A stretch of DNA of 64,000 bases from an uncultured Actinomycetes bacterium. GTDB taxonomy: Bacteria; Actinomycetota; Acidimicrobiia; Acidimicrobiales; Ilumatobacteraceae. Below are positions 9,180 to 16,841 of the stretch, in pieces. The notes under the pieces were generated by a model. The model was not told where the DNA came from and made no database searches. It worked only from the letters and a program-made list of their open reading frames with translations. Every line of letters starts with the position of its first letter. Positions within the stretch are counted from its first letter, which is position 1. Position numbers and translations under genes: made by a program. The stretch lies in the NCBI GenBank assembly GCA_903872155.1, contig CAIQJP010000099.1:1-64000 (forward strand). The letters run 5' to 3'.

Positions 9180-10229
9180 ATGGGGGGCACACCGACAGTT
9201 TTAAGTGACATTTCCGCTGAATGGTTGAGCGAGGTTCTCAAAACTCGAGTCACCGGATTCACTCTTCAAGTCATCGGAGCTGGTGAAGGATTCATGGGCC
9301 AACTTGCCCGTGTGTCACTTGTTGGCGACAACGTCCCAGCAAGCGTCATCGTCAAATTCCCGACGTCCGACCCTGGTGGTCAAGTGATGGGCGAAATGAT
9401 GGGTGTCTGGAATCGTGAACATCGCTTTTACACCGAAGTCGCTTCTCAGATTCAAGGAATCAAACTGGCGCGTTGCCTGCACAGTTCGGTTGATCCTTAC
9501 GCCCTCGTGCTTGAAGACCTCAGTCCGGCACACTCGGGTGATCAAGTTGCTGGACCCACTGCCGATCAGGCTCGCACGGCAATTGATGTCGCTGCCACAT
9601 TACATAGTGCATGGTTCGATAAGCCCGAACTGCAAACTCTTGATTGGATGCCCAGCATCAGTGACCCGATGACTGCGACAGTTGGAACGCTCTTCCCAAT
9701 TGGTTGGCCGATGTTTCTTGAGCGATATCAAGATTCGTTGCCACCGCGTGTACTCAAATGGTGTGAAACATTTGCGCCGATGATCGAAACATGGATGCAG
9801 AAGTATTTCGATTGGCCATGCACGCTTACTCATGGAGACTTTCGCCTAGACAACATGTTCTTCCATGACGATGGCACGATGACTCTCATCGACTGGCAGT
9901 TGTCGATGCGCTCGCCGAGCACCACTGATCTCGTTTACTTCTTGGGCACAAACATGACGACTGAGATGCGCCGCTCAATGCAGGATGAACTCATCCACCG
10001 TTATTGCGACAAGATGCGAGCTGGTGGTGTGCCCGATCAATGGGCCGATTACGACACCATCATGCAGGGCTATGCCGAAGGTGTGTTGTTCTATTGCACA
10101 TCATTTGCTGCCAGCATTCTTTCGCTTGACACCGCCAATGAACGCGGCGCGGCATTGATGGACTCGCTGGTCCGCCGAGCTTTCTCGGCAGCCGATGATC
10201 TAGACGCCGGTATACGCCTCGGAATTTGA
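9180..10229 (+). CDS. Phosphotransferase (aminoglycoside/ecdysteroid-kinase-like), paralog 1
   Basis: 349 residues with a protein-kinase-like fold. The catalytic loop is HGDFRLDN near residue 220 and the metal-binding motif is LIDWQLS. The N-lobe has a glycine-rich GAGEGFMGQLARV segment and IVKFP with the probable ATP-anchoring Lys. Members phosphorylate small alcohols such as aminoglycosides, choline, macrolides or ecdysteroids. Two paralogs lie at 52146 and 62781, each beside lipid or aromatic oxidation genes, so a role in modifying hydroxylated catabolic intermediates is more plausible than antibiotic resistance. The ribosome-binding site AAGGGGAGGTGA is strong. Confidence 0.82.
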   Translation: MGGTPTVLSDISAEWLSEVLKTRVTGFTLQVIGAGEGFMGQLARVSLVGDNVPASVIVKFPTSDPGGQVMGEMMGVWNREHRFYTEVASQIQGIKLARCLHSSVDPYALVLEDLSPAHSGDQVAGPTADQARTAIDVAATLHSAWFDKPELQTLDWMPSISDPMTATVGTLFPIGWPMFLERYQDSLPPRVLKWCETFAPMIETWMQKYFDWPCTLTHGDFRLDNMFFHDDGTMTLIDWQLSMRSPSTTDLVYFLGTNMTTEMRRSMQDELIHRYCDKMRAGGVPDQWADYDTIMQGYAEGVLFYCTSFAASILSLDTANERGAALMDSLVRRAFSAADDLDAGIRLGI

Positions 10230-10243
10230 GGCTTGACGTTTCG

Positions 10244-10948
10244 CTAAACCTGGCGAATCCACGAAACATCCACGGGTTGACGGCCTTCTTTAATCCCTCG
10301 CCGTTCAAAGACTGTTTCAATACGCCAATCGGGACGCGAAAACTCTGGCTCATCAAATGACTCATTTGCTGCGACAACAGAAACAGACTTACGCCAATAA
10401 TCCTCGATGTCAGTCGCCAATCGTAAGACTCCTCCCACTTTGAGGACGCGAGCGCATTCACGAACAACATCGGGTCGCAACAAGCGGCGACGTTGCTCTC
10501 GGGGCTTCGGCCACGGGTCTGGGAAGAAGACCCAAATTTCAGTCAATGACGCGTCTGCGAATCGTTTCAGCAAAACCAAAACATCACCCTCAACGACACG
10601 AGTGTTCTCTAATGAATGACTTTCTATACCTTGCAAAATATTGGCGATACCGCGTGTATGAATATCAATCGCAATGAGATTGTGATCAAGATGCGTTGGC
10701 CCAAATGACACCGCCAGGTCTCCCCGACCACATCCAATTTCTAAACAGACCGAGTTGTTGTTACCGAATACTTCAAGCAGATCAAGTGTTGGGCCATGTT
10801 CTGCGATGCTCCAGTCATCCTTGAGACGTTCGTACACTTTCGACAGCTCTGGACCGAGTTTGCGTCGACGTGGACGAAATGTCCGAACGAGTCGGTTCTC
10901 TGAATCTCCACGTAACACGGCGCTGACGGTAACGCCGATTAACCTCAA
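10244..10948 (-). CDS. trmB: tRNA (guanine-N7)-methyltransferase TrmB
   Basis: A 234-residue SAM-dependent methyltransferase that forms m7G46 in the variable loop of tRNAs. CLEIGCGRGDLAVSF is the SAM-binding motif I, IAIDIHTRGIA motif II, and EIWVFFPDPWPKPREQRRR contains the diagnostic FPDPWPK signature followed by a basic segment for tRNA. LRLATDIEDYW completes the core. The start at 10948 is TTG; a GTG ten codons downstream is possible. It is convergent with the kinase-like gene and divergent from the small protein at 10986. Confidence 0.93.
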   Translation of the reverse strand: MRLIGVTVSAVLRGDSENRLVRTFRPRRRKLGPELSKVYERLKDDWSIAEHGPTLDLLEVFGNNNSVCLEIGCGRGDLAVSFGPTHLDHNLIAIDIHTRGIANILQGIESHSLENTRVVEGDVLVLLKRFADASLTEIWVFFPDPWPKPREQRRRLLRPDVVRECARVLKVGGVLRLATDIEDYWRKSVSVVAANESFDEPEFSRPDWRIETVFERRGIKEGRQPVDVSWIRQV

Positions 10949-10985
10949 CTTGACGTGATCAGTTTGAGCATTTTCGGAGCCTGTT

Positions 10986-11405
10986 GTGACAATTCAAATG
11001 CAAGTAGTTCTCGCCGATTACGCGGTGACCCACGACGGCAAGGTCATGATGGCAGGTGCCGGCTGGAGTCAAGTGGGATCTGGACCATTTGCGAGCGCTT
11101 TGGCTTTCATCGTCAAGGTTCCGTGGGATATGGCCAACCAGCAGATTGCCATTCACGCCGAACTTGTTGATGAAGATGGCCGACCAGTACTGGTCAATCA
11201 AGCCCCGTTAGCGCTCGATATCGGTTTTAGCGTCGGTCGACCTGACGGTTTGCGACCTGGCAGCGATATTGACCAGAACCTGGCAGTTCAGATTCCGCCG
11301 ATCGCGCTTGCCCCAGGGCGCAGTTACGAATGGCGCATTTCAGTTGACGGCGAACATCGCCAAGATTGGAATCGAGGCTTTTACGTGCGCGCCCCCAAGG
11401 TTTAG
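10986..11405 (+). CDS. Conserved small protein, DUF6941-like
   Basis: 139 residues starting at GTG. It begins MQVVLADYAVTHDGKVMMAGAGW, then VKVPWDMANQQIAIHAELVDEDGRPV and ends RISVDGEHRQDWNRGFYV. This pattern of an all-beta protein with an ADxA..xGK..xxGaGW opening resembles DUF6941 as I remember it; function unknown. No signal peptide or membrane segment. It is followed by a bidirectional terminator shared with tRNA-Gly. Confidence 0.65.
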   Translation: MTIQMQVVLADYAVTHDGKVMMAGAGWSQVGSGPFASALAFIVKVPWDMANQQIAIHAELVDEDGRPVLVNQAPLALDIGFSVGRPDGLRPGSDIDQNLAVQIPPIALAPGRSYEWRISVDGEHRQDWNRGFYVRAPKV

Positions 11406-11420
11406 TGGCCTGAGAAACGC

Positions 11421-11450
11421 AAAAGGCCCGACCGTAGGGTCGGACCTTTT
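11421..11450. terminator. Bidirectional intrinsic terminator
   Basis: 13-nt arms AAAAGGCCCGACC (11421-11433) and GGTCGGACCTTTT (11438-11450) around a 4-nt GTAG loop, with one mismatch. Each transcript reads a GC-rich stem followed by a T run, so it can end both the 10986 gene and the tRNA transcript. Confidence 0.85.
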
Positions 11451-11454
11451 GTAC

Positions 11455-11530
11455 TGGAGCGGATGACGAGATTCGAACTCGCGACCCTCACCTTGGCAAG
11501 GTGATGCTCTACCAACTGAGCCACATCCGC
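11455..11530 (-). tRNA. tRNA-Gly (anticodon GCC)
   Basis: Read on the minus strand it starts GCGGATGTGGCTCAGTTGG (acceptor and D arm). The anticodon loop CTTGCCAAG carries GCC, and the T arm contains GGTTCGAATC-like GAGTTCGAATCTC. The acceptor strand closes with CATCCGC, discriminator T, and an encoded CCA at 11455-11457. All four arms pair. A terminator follows 4 nt after the CCA. Confidence 0.97.
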
Positions 11531-11573
11531 AGGGTGCATGAAGTTTACCTGCCGTTTCGCCACCGACAACCCG

Positions 11574-12482
11574 TTAGGAAACAGGTTCGGGAGCTTGCAC
11601 AGAACCGCGACGATCCCACACGCTCCCCGCCAACCCGGCGATGACCATGAAGGCCCCAATGATCTGCACGAGGCCCAGATGCTGGTCATAGATCAGCCAG
11701 CCGCCCAAAACTGACACCACGGGACTACCGAGTGTCAACAATGAGGTCGTGGTCACTGGCAAATGCCGACTCGCCCACGAAATGAGACCATGACCGACCC
11801 AACCTGGTCCGACCACCATGGCCACGAGAAGGACCCAATCTCGTCCATTCACTTTCCACGTGTCATCGCCCAAGATCAGGCACACGGGTGTAATCAAAAC
11901 AGCACCCACCATAAAAACACCAGCCAAGAACGACCACCCATCGATCCCCTCGTTGCGACGCCGTTTCAAGATCATGAAGTACACCGTGAAACTCGTGACG
12001 TTGATCGCTGCCCAGAGATCACCATGAAGTGATGCTCCATCCGTACTTGATCCAGCCAAAATCACCATGGCTAAACCGGCAAAAGCAACAAGTGCGAAAG
12101 GCAATCGCTTGAGGTCGCTGCGTTCACCCACCAGACGATTGAGTCCAAGCAAAATCAACGCCGGTGTCAGAGCACCAATCAAAGTTGCATTGGCAATCGA
12201 CGTGGCACGCACAGCCATGAAACCCATCACCATTGACGCGCCAAAGAAGCATCCTGGAACGAAACAAGCCTTCAACGATTTCCACGTGACGCCATTACCC
12301 CACCAGCGACTCGCCAAATACATTGCTGGAGCGCCTAACCACATGCGGAACAACGCTGTTGTATATCCACCCACGCTCATGCTGCGAACCATGAGCGGCC
12401 CGATGCCCCAAGCGAAAACGGCTAATAGAACTGCGGGGACCGCAATCTCGGCACGATTGTCATCGCCACTTGGCGAATTCAC
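11574..12482 (-). CDS. EamA/DMT-family membrane transporter
   Basis: 302 residues with about ten hydrophobic segments in two EamA repeats, for example VPAVLLAVFAWGIGPLMV at the N-terminus and QIIGAFMVIAGLAGSVW at the C-terminus. Drug/metabolite transporters of this type usually export amino acids or other small metabolites; the substrate is not predictable. The GTG start overlaps the stop of the upstream 12479 gene by four bases (GTGA), indicating translational coupling. Confidence 0.85.
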   Translation of the reverse strand: MNSPSGDDNRAEIAVPAVLLAVFAWGIGPLMVRSMSVGGYTTALFRMWLGAPAMYLASRWWGNGVTWKSLKACFVPGCFFGASMVMGFMAVRATSIANATLIGALTPALILLGLNRLVGERSDLKRLPFALVAFAGLAMVILAGSSTDGASLHGDLWAAINVTSFTVYFMILKRRRNEGIDGWSFLAGVFMVGAVLITPVCLILGDDTWKVNGRDWVLLVAMVVGPGWVGHGLISWASRHLPVTTTSLLTLGSPVVSVLGGWLIYDQHLGLVQIIGAFMVIAGLAGSVWDRRGSVQAPEPVS

Positions 12483-12706
12483 GAGGATGGATTCGCCGGG
12501 CGAAGATCAACTGTGAAAGTCAAAATTCCATCAACAAGGCTGGGAGTCGAACCAGCGATTAACGCAAAATCTTGAAAGTCGTTGTTGGCCTGTTCAATGA
12601 AGCGTTGCCGCTCTTCACCTGCGACCGGGGGCAATGGCCGCTGCTTGACGGCAGCGGCACGCGCACCGAATCGGGCAATCATTTCTTCAAGGTTGAGTTC
12701 AGCCAT
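12479..12706 (-). CDS. Small hypothetical protein
   Basis: 75 residues from the ATG at 12706 (MAELNLEEMIARFGARAAAVK...); a longer frame to 12733 is open. It is soluble, with a predicted N-terminal amphipathic helix and a C-terminal beta segment (LVDGILTFTVDLRP). I do not recognise a family. It is translationally coupled to the EamA transporter, so it could be an accessory of the same unit. No clear Shine-Dalgarno precedes the ATG. Confidence 0.5.
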   Translation of the reverse strand: MAELNLEEMIARFGARAAAVKQRPLPPVAGEERQRFIEQANNDFQDFALIAGSTPSLVDGILTFTVDLRPANPSS

Positions 12707-12727
12707 AACGACAAATTTAGTCGTGTT

Positions 12728-12745
12728 GTTCACTCAAGAGTGAAC
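12728..12745. promoter_or_regulatory. 18-bp palindrome, candidate operator
   Basis: GTTCACTC-AA-GAGTGAAC, perfect 8-bp arms with a 2-bp centre. It lies between the acidic membrane protein (stop 12754) and the 12706 start, so it would sit in the leader or promoter of the small gene/EamA unit. There is no T run, so an operator is likelier than a terminator. Confidence 0.4.
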
Positions 12746-12753
12746 ATGGCAAC

Positions 12754-13308
12754 TTAAAAACCAAGCAAAGGGTCAATCGACGTCGGACCCTTATTCGGTT
12801 GCTCGTTCGGAACCTCTTGATCGACTTCAAATTCGTCTTCAAGATCTTGATCGAAAATTTCTTGTTGATGAATTTTCTCTTCTGGTAACGACCAATCGTC
12901 CACATCGGGCCACTCATCGTCGTCCCAATCAATGTCTTCATTCGCGACTTCTTGAACCAATTCCGTCACGACTTCTTGTGGTTCGTCTTCAAGGACGATC
13001 GGAGGTTGCATGATTGGAAGTGCTTCAACCTTTGGCGACGAAACAAGCGATGGCCGCAGTTGATCAAGTCGGTGACGTTGTTCAATTAATTCAAGTTCTG
13101 CGAACTTACGCGAACTCATTTCAACGAGTGGTCCAAGTGCCTCTGGATCGGGTTTGGTCTTTTTCCAAAACCAAACATTCAGCACTCCTAAAGCAATTCC
13201 GATGGCGATCAGCAAGAAAGTCACAATCACGACAATTCGCGTGTTGCCAGCATCGTTCACCGTGGTGGTATCAAGACCTAGTGATGAAACAAGACGGATA
13301 ACGAACAT
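12754..13308 (-). CDS. Single-pass membrane protein with acidic cytoplasmic tail
   Basis: 184 residues. One hydrophobic segment at about 25-47 (IVVIVTFLLIAIGIALGVLN) is followed by the basic stop-transfer WFWKKTKP, which suggests a short external N-terminus and a cytoplasmic C-terminal region. The tail contains a helical stretch (FAELELIEQRHRLDQL) and a very acidic segment (EDIDWDDDEWPDVDDW) of low complexity. I do not recognise a family and assign no function. It lies just downstream of the glycosylase gene on the same strand. Confidence 0.6.
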   Translation of the reverse strand: MFVIRLVSSLGLDTTTVNDAGNTRIVVIVTFLLIAIGIALGVLNVWFWKKTKPDPEALGPLVEMSSRKFAELELIEQRHRLDQLRPSLVSSPKVEALPIMQPPIVLEDEPQEVVTELVQEVANEDIDWDDDEWPDVDDWSLPEEKIHQQEIFDQDLEDEFEVDQEVPNEQPNKGPTSIDPLLGF

Positions 13309-13379
13309 CCCTCACAGTCTGTCTGAAAAAGCACCCGAACCCACGGCATCTCCAGCAAGATCTCGATTCTTGGCAAAGA

Positions 13380-14144
13380 TCACTTTTGGTGGCGCGGACA
13401 CCAATAAGTCGTTCGGCCAGCAATCGTGCCTCGAGACAACTCGTGACCGTCGTATGGGCAGCGAGAGCCAGGTACCCGCAATTCAGCAGCCAAATCGCCC
13501 ATGTGGCTACCCCCTCTTTTGAGCAGTTCGGGAAGAACCGCCTCAATTTCTTGAAAAACTTTGCGAATGCTTGGCGCCGACAAAGTCGAGATATCACGAC
13601 GAGGGTCAATCGCGCTTCGACTCAAAATCTCGTCGACCAACATATTGCCCAAGCCCGCAACAACATATTGATTCAACAAAACTCCCTTGATGGTGCCTCT
13701 CACAGGAAGTCTCGGTCGCACGCGTTTCAACAGGTCCGTGCCCAGGGCATCAGGTCCAAGAGCGTTCGCATTCTGAAACATTCCAACCCGGGAAAACCTT
13801 CGGGGGTCGGTGATCGCCAAAAATCCGTCCTCAAATTCGATGCTAAAACGAATCCACCGGTCGTTAGATGATGCGCCATATACAAGCTCATCAATCGGTG
13901 ATCGACCGTCAACAATGATTCGCCCAGCCATTCCGAAATGAAGATCAATCGACCCATCATCAAAGTGAATTGTCATCAACTTGCCCAAACGACTGACCTC
14001 GTGCACTCGCGAACCGACCAGTGACTGAATCTGTAATCCATCCTTCACAACGATTACATCATTGGTCTGGAAAGACCGCGCCCGACGGCCGACTACTAAC
14101 TCTGCTGCCCGACGGTACATCTCAACTTCAAGGATCTCGGGCAC
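13380..14144 (-). CDS. mutM: Formamidopyrimidine-DNA glycosylase (Fpg/Nei family) with variant zinc finger
   Basis: 254 residues. The enzyme excises oxidised bases and nicks the strand. The N-terminal Pro is the Schiff-base nucleophile, so the start must place Pro second: GTG at 14144 gives MPEILEVE, whereas the ATG two codons upstream would bury it. Other family marks are SRLGKLMTIHF with the catalytic Lys, LHFGMAGRI, and VVAGLGNMLVDEILSRSAIDPRR (helix-two-turn-helix). The C-terminal zinc finger is atypical: CPYDGH..WCPRHQ keeps the first and third Cys but has Asp at the second position (with a nearby His) and His at the fourth. Whether it is Fpg or Nei cannot be decided here. Confidence 0.85.
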   Translation of the reverse strand: MPEILEVEMYRRAAELVVGRRARSFQTNDVIVVKDGLQIQSLVGSRVHEVSRLGKLMTIHFDDGSIDLHFGMAGRIIVDGRSPIDELVYGASSNDRWIRFSIEFEDGFLAITDPRRFSRVGMFQNANALGPDALGTDLLKRVRPRLPVRGTIKGVLLNQYVVAGLGNMLVDEILSRSAIDPRRDISTLSAPSIRKVFQEIEAVLPELLKRGGSHMGDLAAELRVPGSRCPYDGHELSRGTIAGRTTYWCPRHQK

Positions 14145-14210
14145 ACCCATAGTTTGGCGGATCTCGGCTCATAGGGCGATATTGGTTCAACGAGATGCAA
14201 GACTTCACTT

Positions 14211-14591
14211 GTGGAAATGTTGCTAGGGGTCATCGTGGTTGCATTTTGCGGGCTTTTAGCCTGGGCGGCCTTTCGCATTGAACCCCATTGGTGCAGTAAA
14301 GATGGACGTCGAATGATTGCACGAGCGCAACGCCTTCCCCAACCTCATCAACCTGTGCCTCGATGGAATGAAGTCAGAGTCTTTGTGGATGAAACGACCG
14401 TCATCTTGCGTACGCGTGCACTTCGAGCTACTGAACTACGTGGCGAATATCGAGTCGTGAGCAAGAGTCCAGCGCCCCCAAAGAAGCAGGAGATCTATGT
14501 GCTTCGTGGAGACAACGAAGTATTTATTCGAATACCACGAAATAGCCGAGCCATCAAAACTTTTGAAGAACTACTCACGGGCCTTGATTAG
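14211..14591 (+). CDS. Small membrane-anchored hypothetical protein
   Basis: 126 residues from GTG (an ATG two codons later is equally possible). One N-terminal hydrophobic helix (MLLGVIVVAFCGLLAWAAF) is followed by a soluble, basic, probably beta-rich domain (RVFVDETTVILRTRALRATELRGEYRVV). No recognised family. Its TAG stop overlaps the TAA stop of metX on the other strand by two bases, so the two mRNAs are complementary at their 3' ends. Confidence 0.55.
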   Translation: MEMLLGVIVVAFCGLLAWAAFRIEPHWCSKDGRRMIARAQRLPQPHQPVPRWNEVRVFVDETTVILRTRALRATELRGEYRVVSKSPAPPKKQEIYVLRGDNEVFIRIPRNSRAIKTFEELLTGLD

Positions 14592-15754
14592 TCAATTGAT
14601 TCAATAAATCGTTGCACCGCTGGACCAACTTGATCGAGTTCGATCAAGAAGGCATCGTGACCATGTGGCGAATCAACTTCAACGTATTCGGCACGTATTC
14701 CATTTGCCGCAACCATGTCGCGAATTTGTTTTTGCTGATACTCCGGGTACAAGAAATCGCTCCAAATACCCATTGTGAGTACTGGCGAATTAATGCGGGC
14801 TACCGCTGACTCAAGAGTATTTCGACCCCGAGCAATGTCATGTAGATCCATGGCCTTACCAATTGTCATGTAGCTATTCGCATCAAAACGACTCACTAAT
14901 TTGTCGCCGTGATATTCGAGATAACGCTCAACCTCGAATTTTCCATCGAGTGACTTTGACGATGAACTACCACCCGTCATCTCACGACCGAAACGATCGG
15001 TGAAGACATTGTCACTTCTGAACGTCACTTGAGCAACCATGCGCGCGGTCGAGAGACCTTCATGAGGACCATCACCAGGTGCTGCCTCGTAATAATCACC
15101 GCCACGCCATTTCGGGTCATTGATAATCGCGCGTCGACCTATCGATCCCCAAGCGATTTGTTGAGCAGATGCTTGTGCACACGTGGCAATCGGGATGAGT
15201 GAACGCACCCGCTCGGGAAACGTCACGGCCCATTCAAGAACTTGCATGCCGCCCATTGAGCCGCCAATGACCGAATGCCAAACTGCGACTCCAAGATGAT
15301 CGGCTAATCGCGCCTGAACTCTCACCATGTCGCGAATTGTGATGACTGGAAAACGTGAACCGTATGGTTTGCCATCTTCAGGATGTAACGAAGCAGGCCC
15401 TGTTGAACCTTGGCAACCTCCGAGCACATTGGCACACACAACGAACCACTGGTTGGTGTCAATAGCCCGTCCTGGACCAACCGCACTCTCCCACCATCCT
15501 GGACCAACATGGCCGTCTTCAGCTCGGCCTGCGGCATGACTGTCACCAGTCCACGCATGACACAACAAAATCGCATTCGATGCGTCTGAGTTCAGTTGGC
15601 CCCAAGTCTCGTAGGCCGCCACGATTCCGGACATCACGCTGCCGTTATCGAGCGCGAGTCGACGATCGGCCGGATAGGTAAAGAACTCTCGGTGACCGAC
15701 GGGGTCGCCGACACGCCATGCGCCAGTCACCGGTAATGGTGTGCGTGATGCCAT
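14588..15754 (-). CDS. metX: Homoserine O-acetyltransferase MetX
   Basis: 388 residues. It acetylates L-homoserine with acetyl-CoA, the committed step to methionine by direct sulfhydrylation or transsulfuration. An alpha/beta-hydrolase fold with nucleophile GGSMGG (Ser166), the acid loop before VDSPHGHDAFL and catalytic His at about 366. ILLCHAWTGDSHAAG and GGCQGSTGPASL are typical of the family. A SAM-I/IV-type riboswitch lies in its leader, with a hairpin covering the ATG, so expression should fall when S-adenosylmethionine is plentiful. The Shine-Dalgarno is GAAAGGG. Confidence 0.96.
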   Translation of the reverse strand: MASRTPLPVTGAWRVGDPVGHREFFTYPADRRLALDNGSVMSGIVAAYETWGQLNSDASNAILLCHAWTGDSHAAGRAEDGHVGPGWWESAVGPGRAIDTNQWFVVCANVLGGCQGSTGPASLHPEDGKPYGSRFPVITIRDMVRVQARLADHLGVAVWHSVIGGSMGGMQVLEWAVTFPERVRSLIPIATCAQASAQQIAWGSIGRRAIINDPKWRGGDYYEAAPGDGPHEGLSTARMVAQVTFRSDNVFTDRFGREMTGGSSSSKSLDGKFEVERYLEYHGDKLVSRFDANSYMTIGKAMDLHDIARGRNTLESAVARINSPVLTMGIWSDFLYPEYQQKQIRDMVAANGIRAEYVEVDSPHGHDAFLIELDQVGPAVQRFIESID

Positions 15755-15803
15755 GATGAGCCCTTTCGTTCGCGTTGATATCGAGTACTAACGCTCATCA
15801 TGG
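15751..15803 (-). promoter_or_regulatory. Start-codon sequestering hairpin of the metX leader
   Basis: On the minus strand CCATGATGAGC (15803-15793) is perfectly complementary to GCTCATCATGG (15761-15751), which contains the metX ATG and abuts its GAAAGGG ribosome-binding site. Forming this 11-bp stem would block initiation. The upstream arm could instead pair with TTCATCA at the 5' side of the aptamer P1, giving a two-state switch; this is inferred. Confidence 0.65.
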
Positions 15804-15831
15804 AAGTTTCGTTGCCAGCTATTGCTGACCA

Positions 15832-15922
15832 CATCCCCTTTCAGACCCGAAGGTCTAATCGGGAGGCACCTTGGGGCTTCCGCCCAGGTTGCCGGGTCTG
15901 ATTGCTCAGACCTCTCCTGATG
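15832..15922 (-). ncRNA. SAM riboswitch (SAM-I/SAM-IV clan) upstream of metX
   Basis: The minus-strand sequence shows a closing P1 (CATC..GATG), a P2 hairpin GGTCTGA-GCAA-TCAGACC, the conserved CGGCAACC, a P3 hairpin GGGC-GGAA-GCCC, the conserved AAGGTGCC, and a UUCG-capped hairpin (TAGACC-TTCG-GGTCTG). CGGCAACC plus GGTGC is the SAM-I/IV core. The short P2 has no kink-turn, which favours the SAM-IV or SAM-I/IV-variant type common in actinobacteria. Position upstream of metX fits repression by SAM. Confidence 0.87.
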
Positions 15923-15965
15923 AACAACGACAGGCTACCCAATCCTCAACCGAGAGCCACGCTAT

Positions 15966-16841
15966 TTACGATTGGCGGTACTGCTTTTCATTGGCGATAT
16001 GTTCGGGAAGGCCGACCACATCGGTAAACACATCAAACGGAGCGATCTCTGTCAAATGATCTCGTAAGGTTCCAGATTCGCGGAGCTGTTGAGCAGCTCG
16101 GGTCATCGCGTGTGTTGATGCCAGCAAGAGCGACAGCGGCGAGACCACTAGGCGAAAGCCAAGTTCTGCGAGTTCTGCAGGGTTGAGCAACGGTGTCTTG
16201 CCCTTCTCAACCATGTTTGCAACGAGCGTGATGTCGGGCAATGCCTTGGCAATTGCTTCCATATCTGCTGCACTTTCAGGTGCTTCGACGAACAGCGCAT
16301 CTACACCGGTGTCTCGCGCCATCTTGGCGCGTTCAATTGCCTCATTCAATGAGACTGCGGCGCGAGCGTCGGTCCGAGCGGTGACGTGCAGGTACTCGCG
16401 ATGATCGCATGCGGCTCGCAGTTTTGCCAACCAGTCCTCACGCTCAACAACTTGTTTCCCATCCATGTGACCGCAACGTTTTGGCCACACCTGATCTTCC
16501 AAAAAAAGTCCCGCAGCTCCAGCTTGTTCCCATAGTTCGACTGTTCGTCGCACCGTCATCGGATCGCCGTAACCCGTGTCAGCGTCGACAACCAAATTCA
16601 GATTTGGAACCGACGCACACACGCGCTGCGCCACTTCGGCCATTTCAGTTTGCGTGAGATAGCCAACATCAGGTCGACCGAGCAATGTGCCCGAAACCGC
16701 AAAACCAGAAATAAAGGCTGTGGAGAATCCAGCATTTTGCACGATAAGCGCGGACAGCGGATCCCAAACTCCAGGCATCAACACTGAATCGCCAGCCGCT
16801 AATCGGTTTTTCAGATCCACTGATCGCTGCGCACCACTCAT
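15966..16841 (-). CDS. Isocitrate lyase/PEP mutase family enzyme (oxaloacetate decarboxylase-like)
   Basis: 291 residues of a TIM barrel: MPGVWDPLSALIVQNAGF, the phosphate/metal motif VDADTGYGD, GLFLEDQVWPKRCGHMDGK and TARTDARAA. Family members cleave or decarboxylate 2-hydroxy- or 2-oxo-dicarboxylates (2-methylisocitrate lyase, oxaloacetate decarboxylase, PEP mutase). The active-site Cys of true isocitrate lyases (KKCGH) appears as KRCGH here, so lyase activity is possible. Its ATG overlaps the stop of the acyl-CoA synthetase (ATGA), so it is coupled to CoA-ester metabolism, perhaps handling propionyl-derived products. Confidence 0.82.
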   Translation of the reverse strand: MSGAQRSVDLKNRLAAGDSVLMPGVWDPLSALIVQNAGFSTAFISGFAVSGTLLGRPDVGYLTQTEMAEVAQRVCASVPNLNLVVDADTGYGDPMTVRRTVELWEQAGAAGLFLEDQVWPKRCGHMDGKQVVEREDWLAKLRAACDHREYLHVTARTDARAAVSLNEAIERAKMARDTGVDALFVEAPESAADMEAIAKALPDITLVANMVEKGKTPLLNPAELAELGFRLVVSPLSLLLASTHAMTRAAQQLRESGTLRDHLTEIAPFDVFTDVVGLPEHIANEKQYRQS

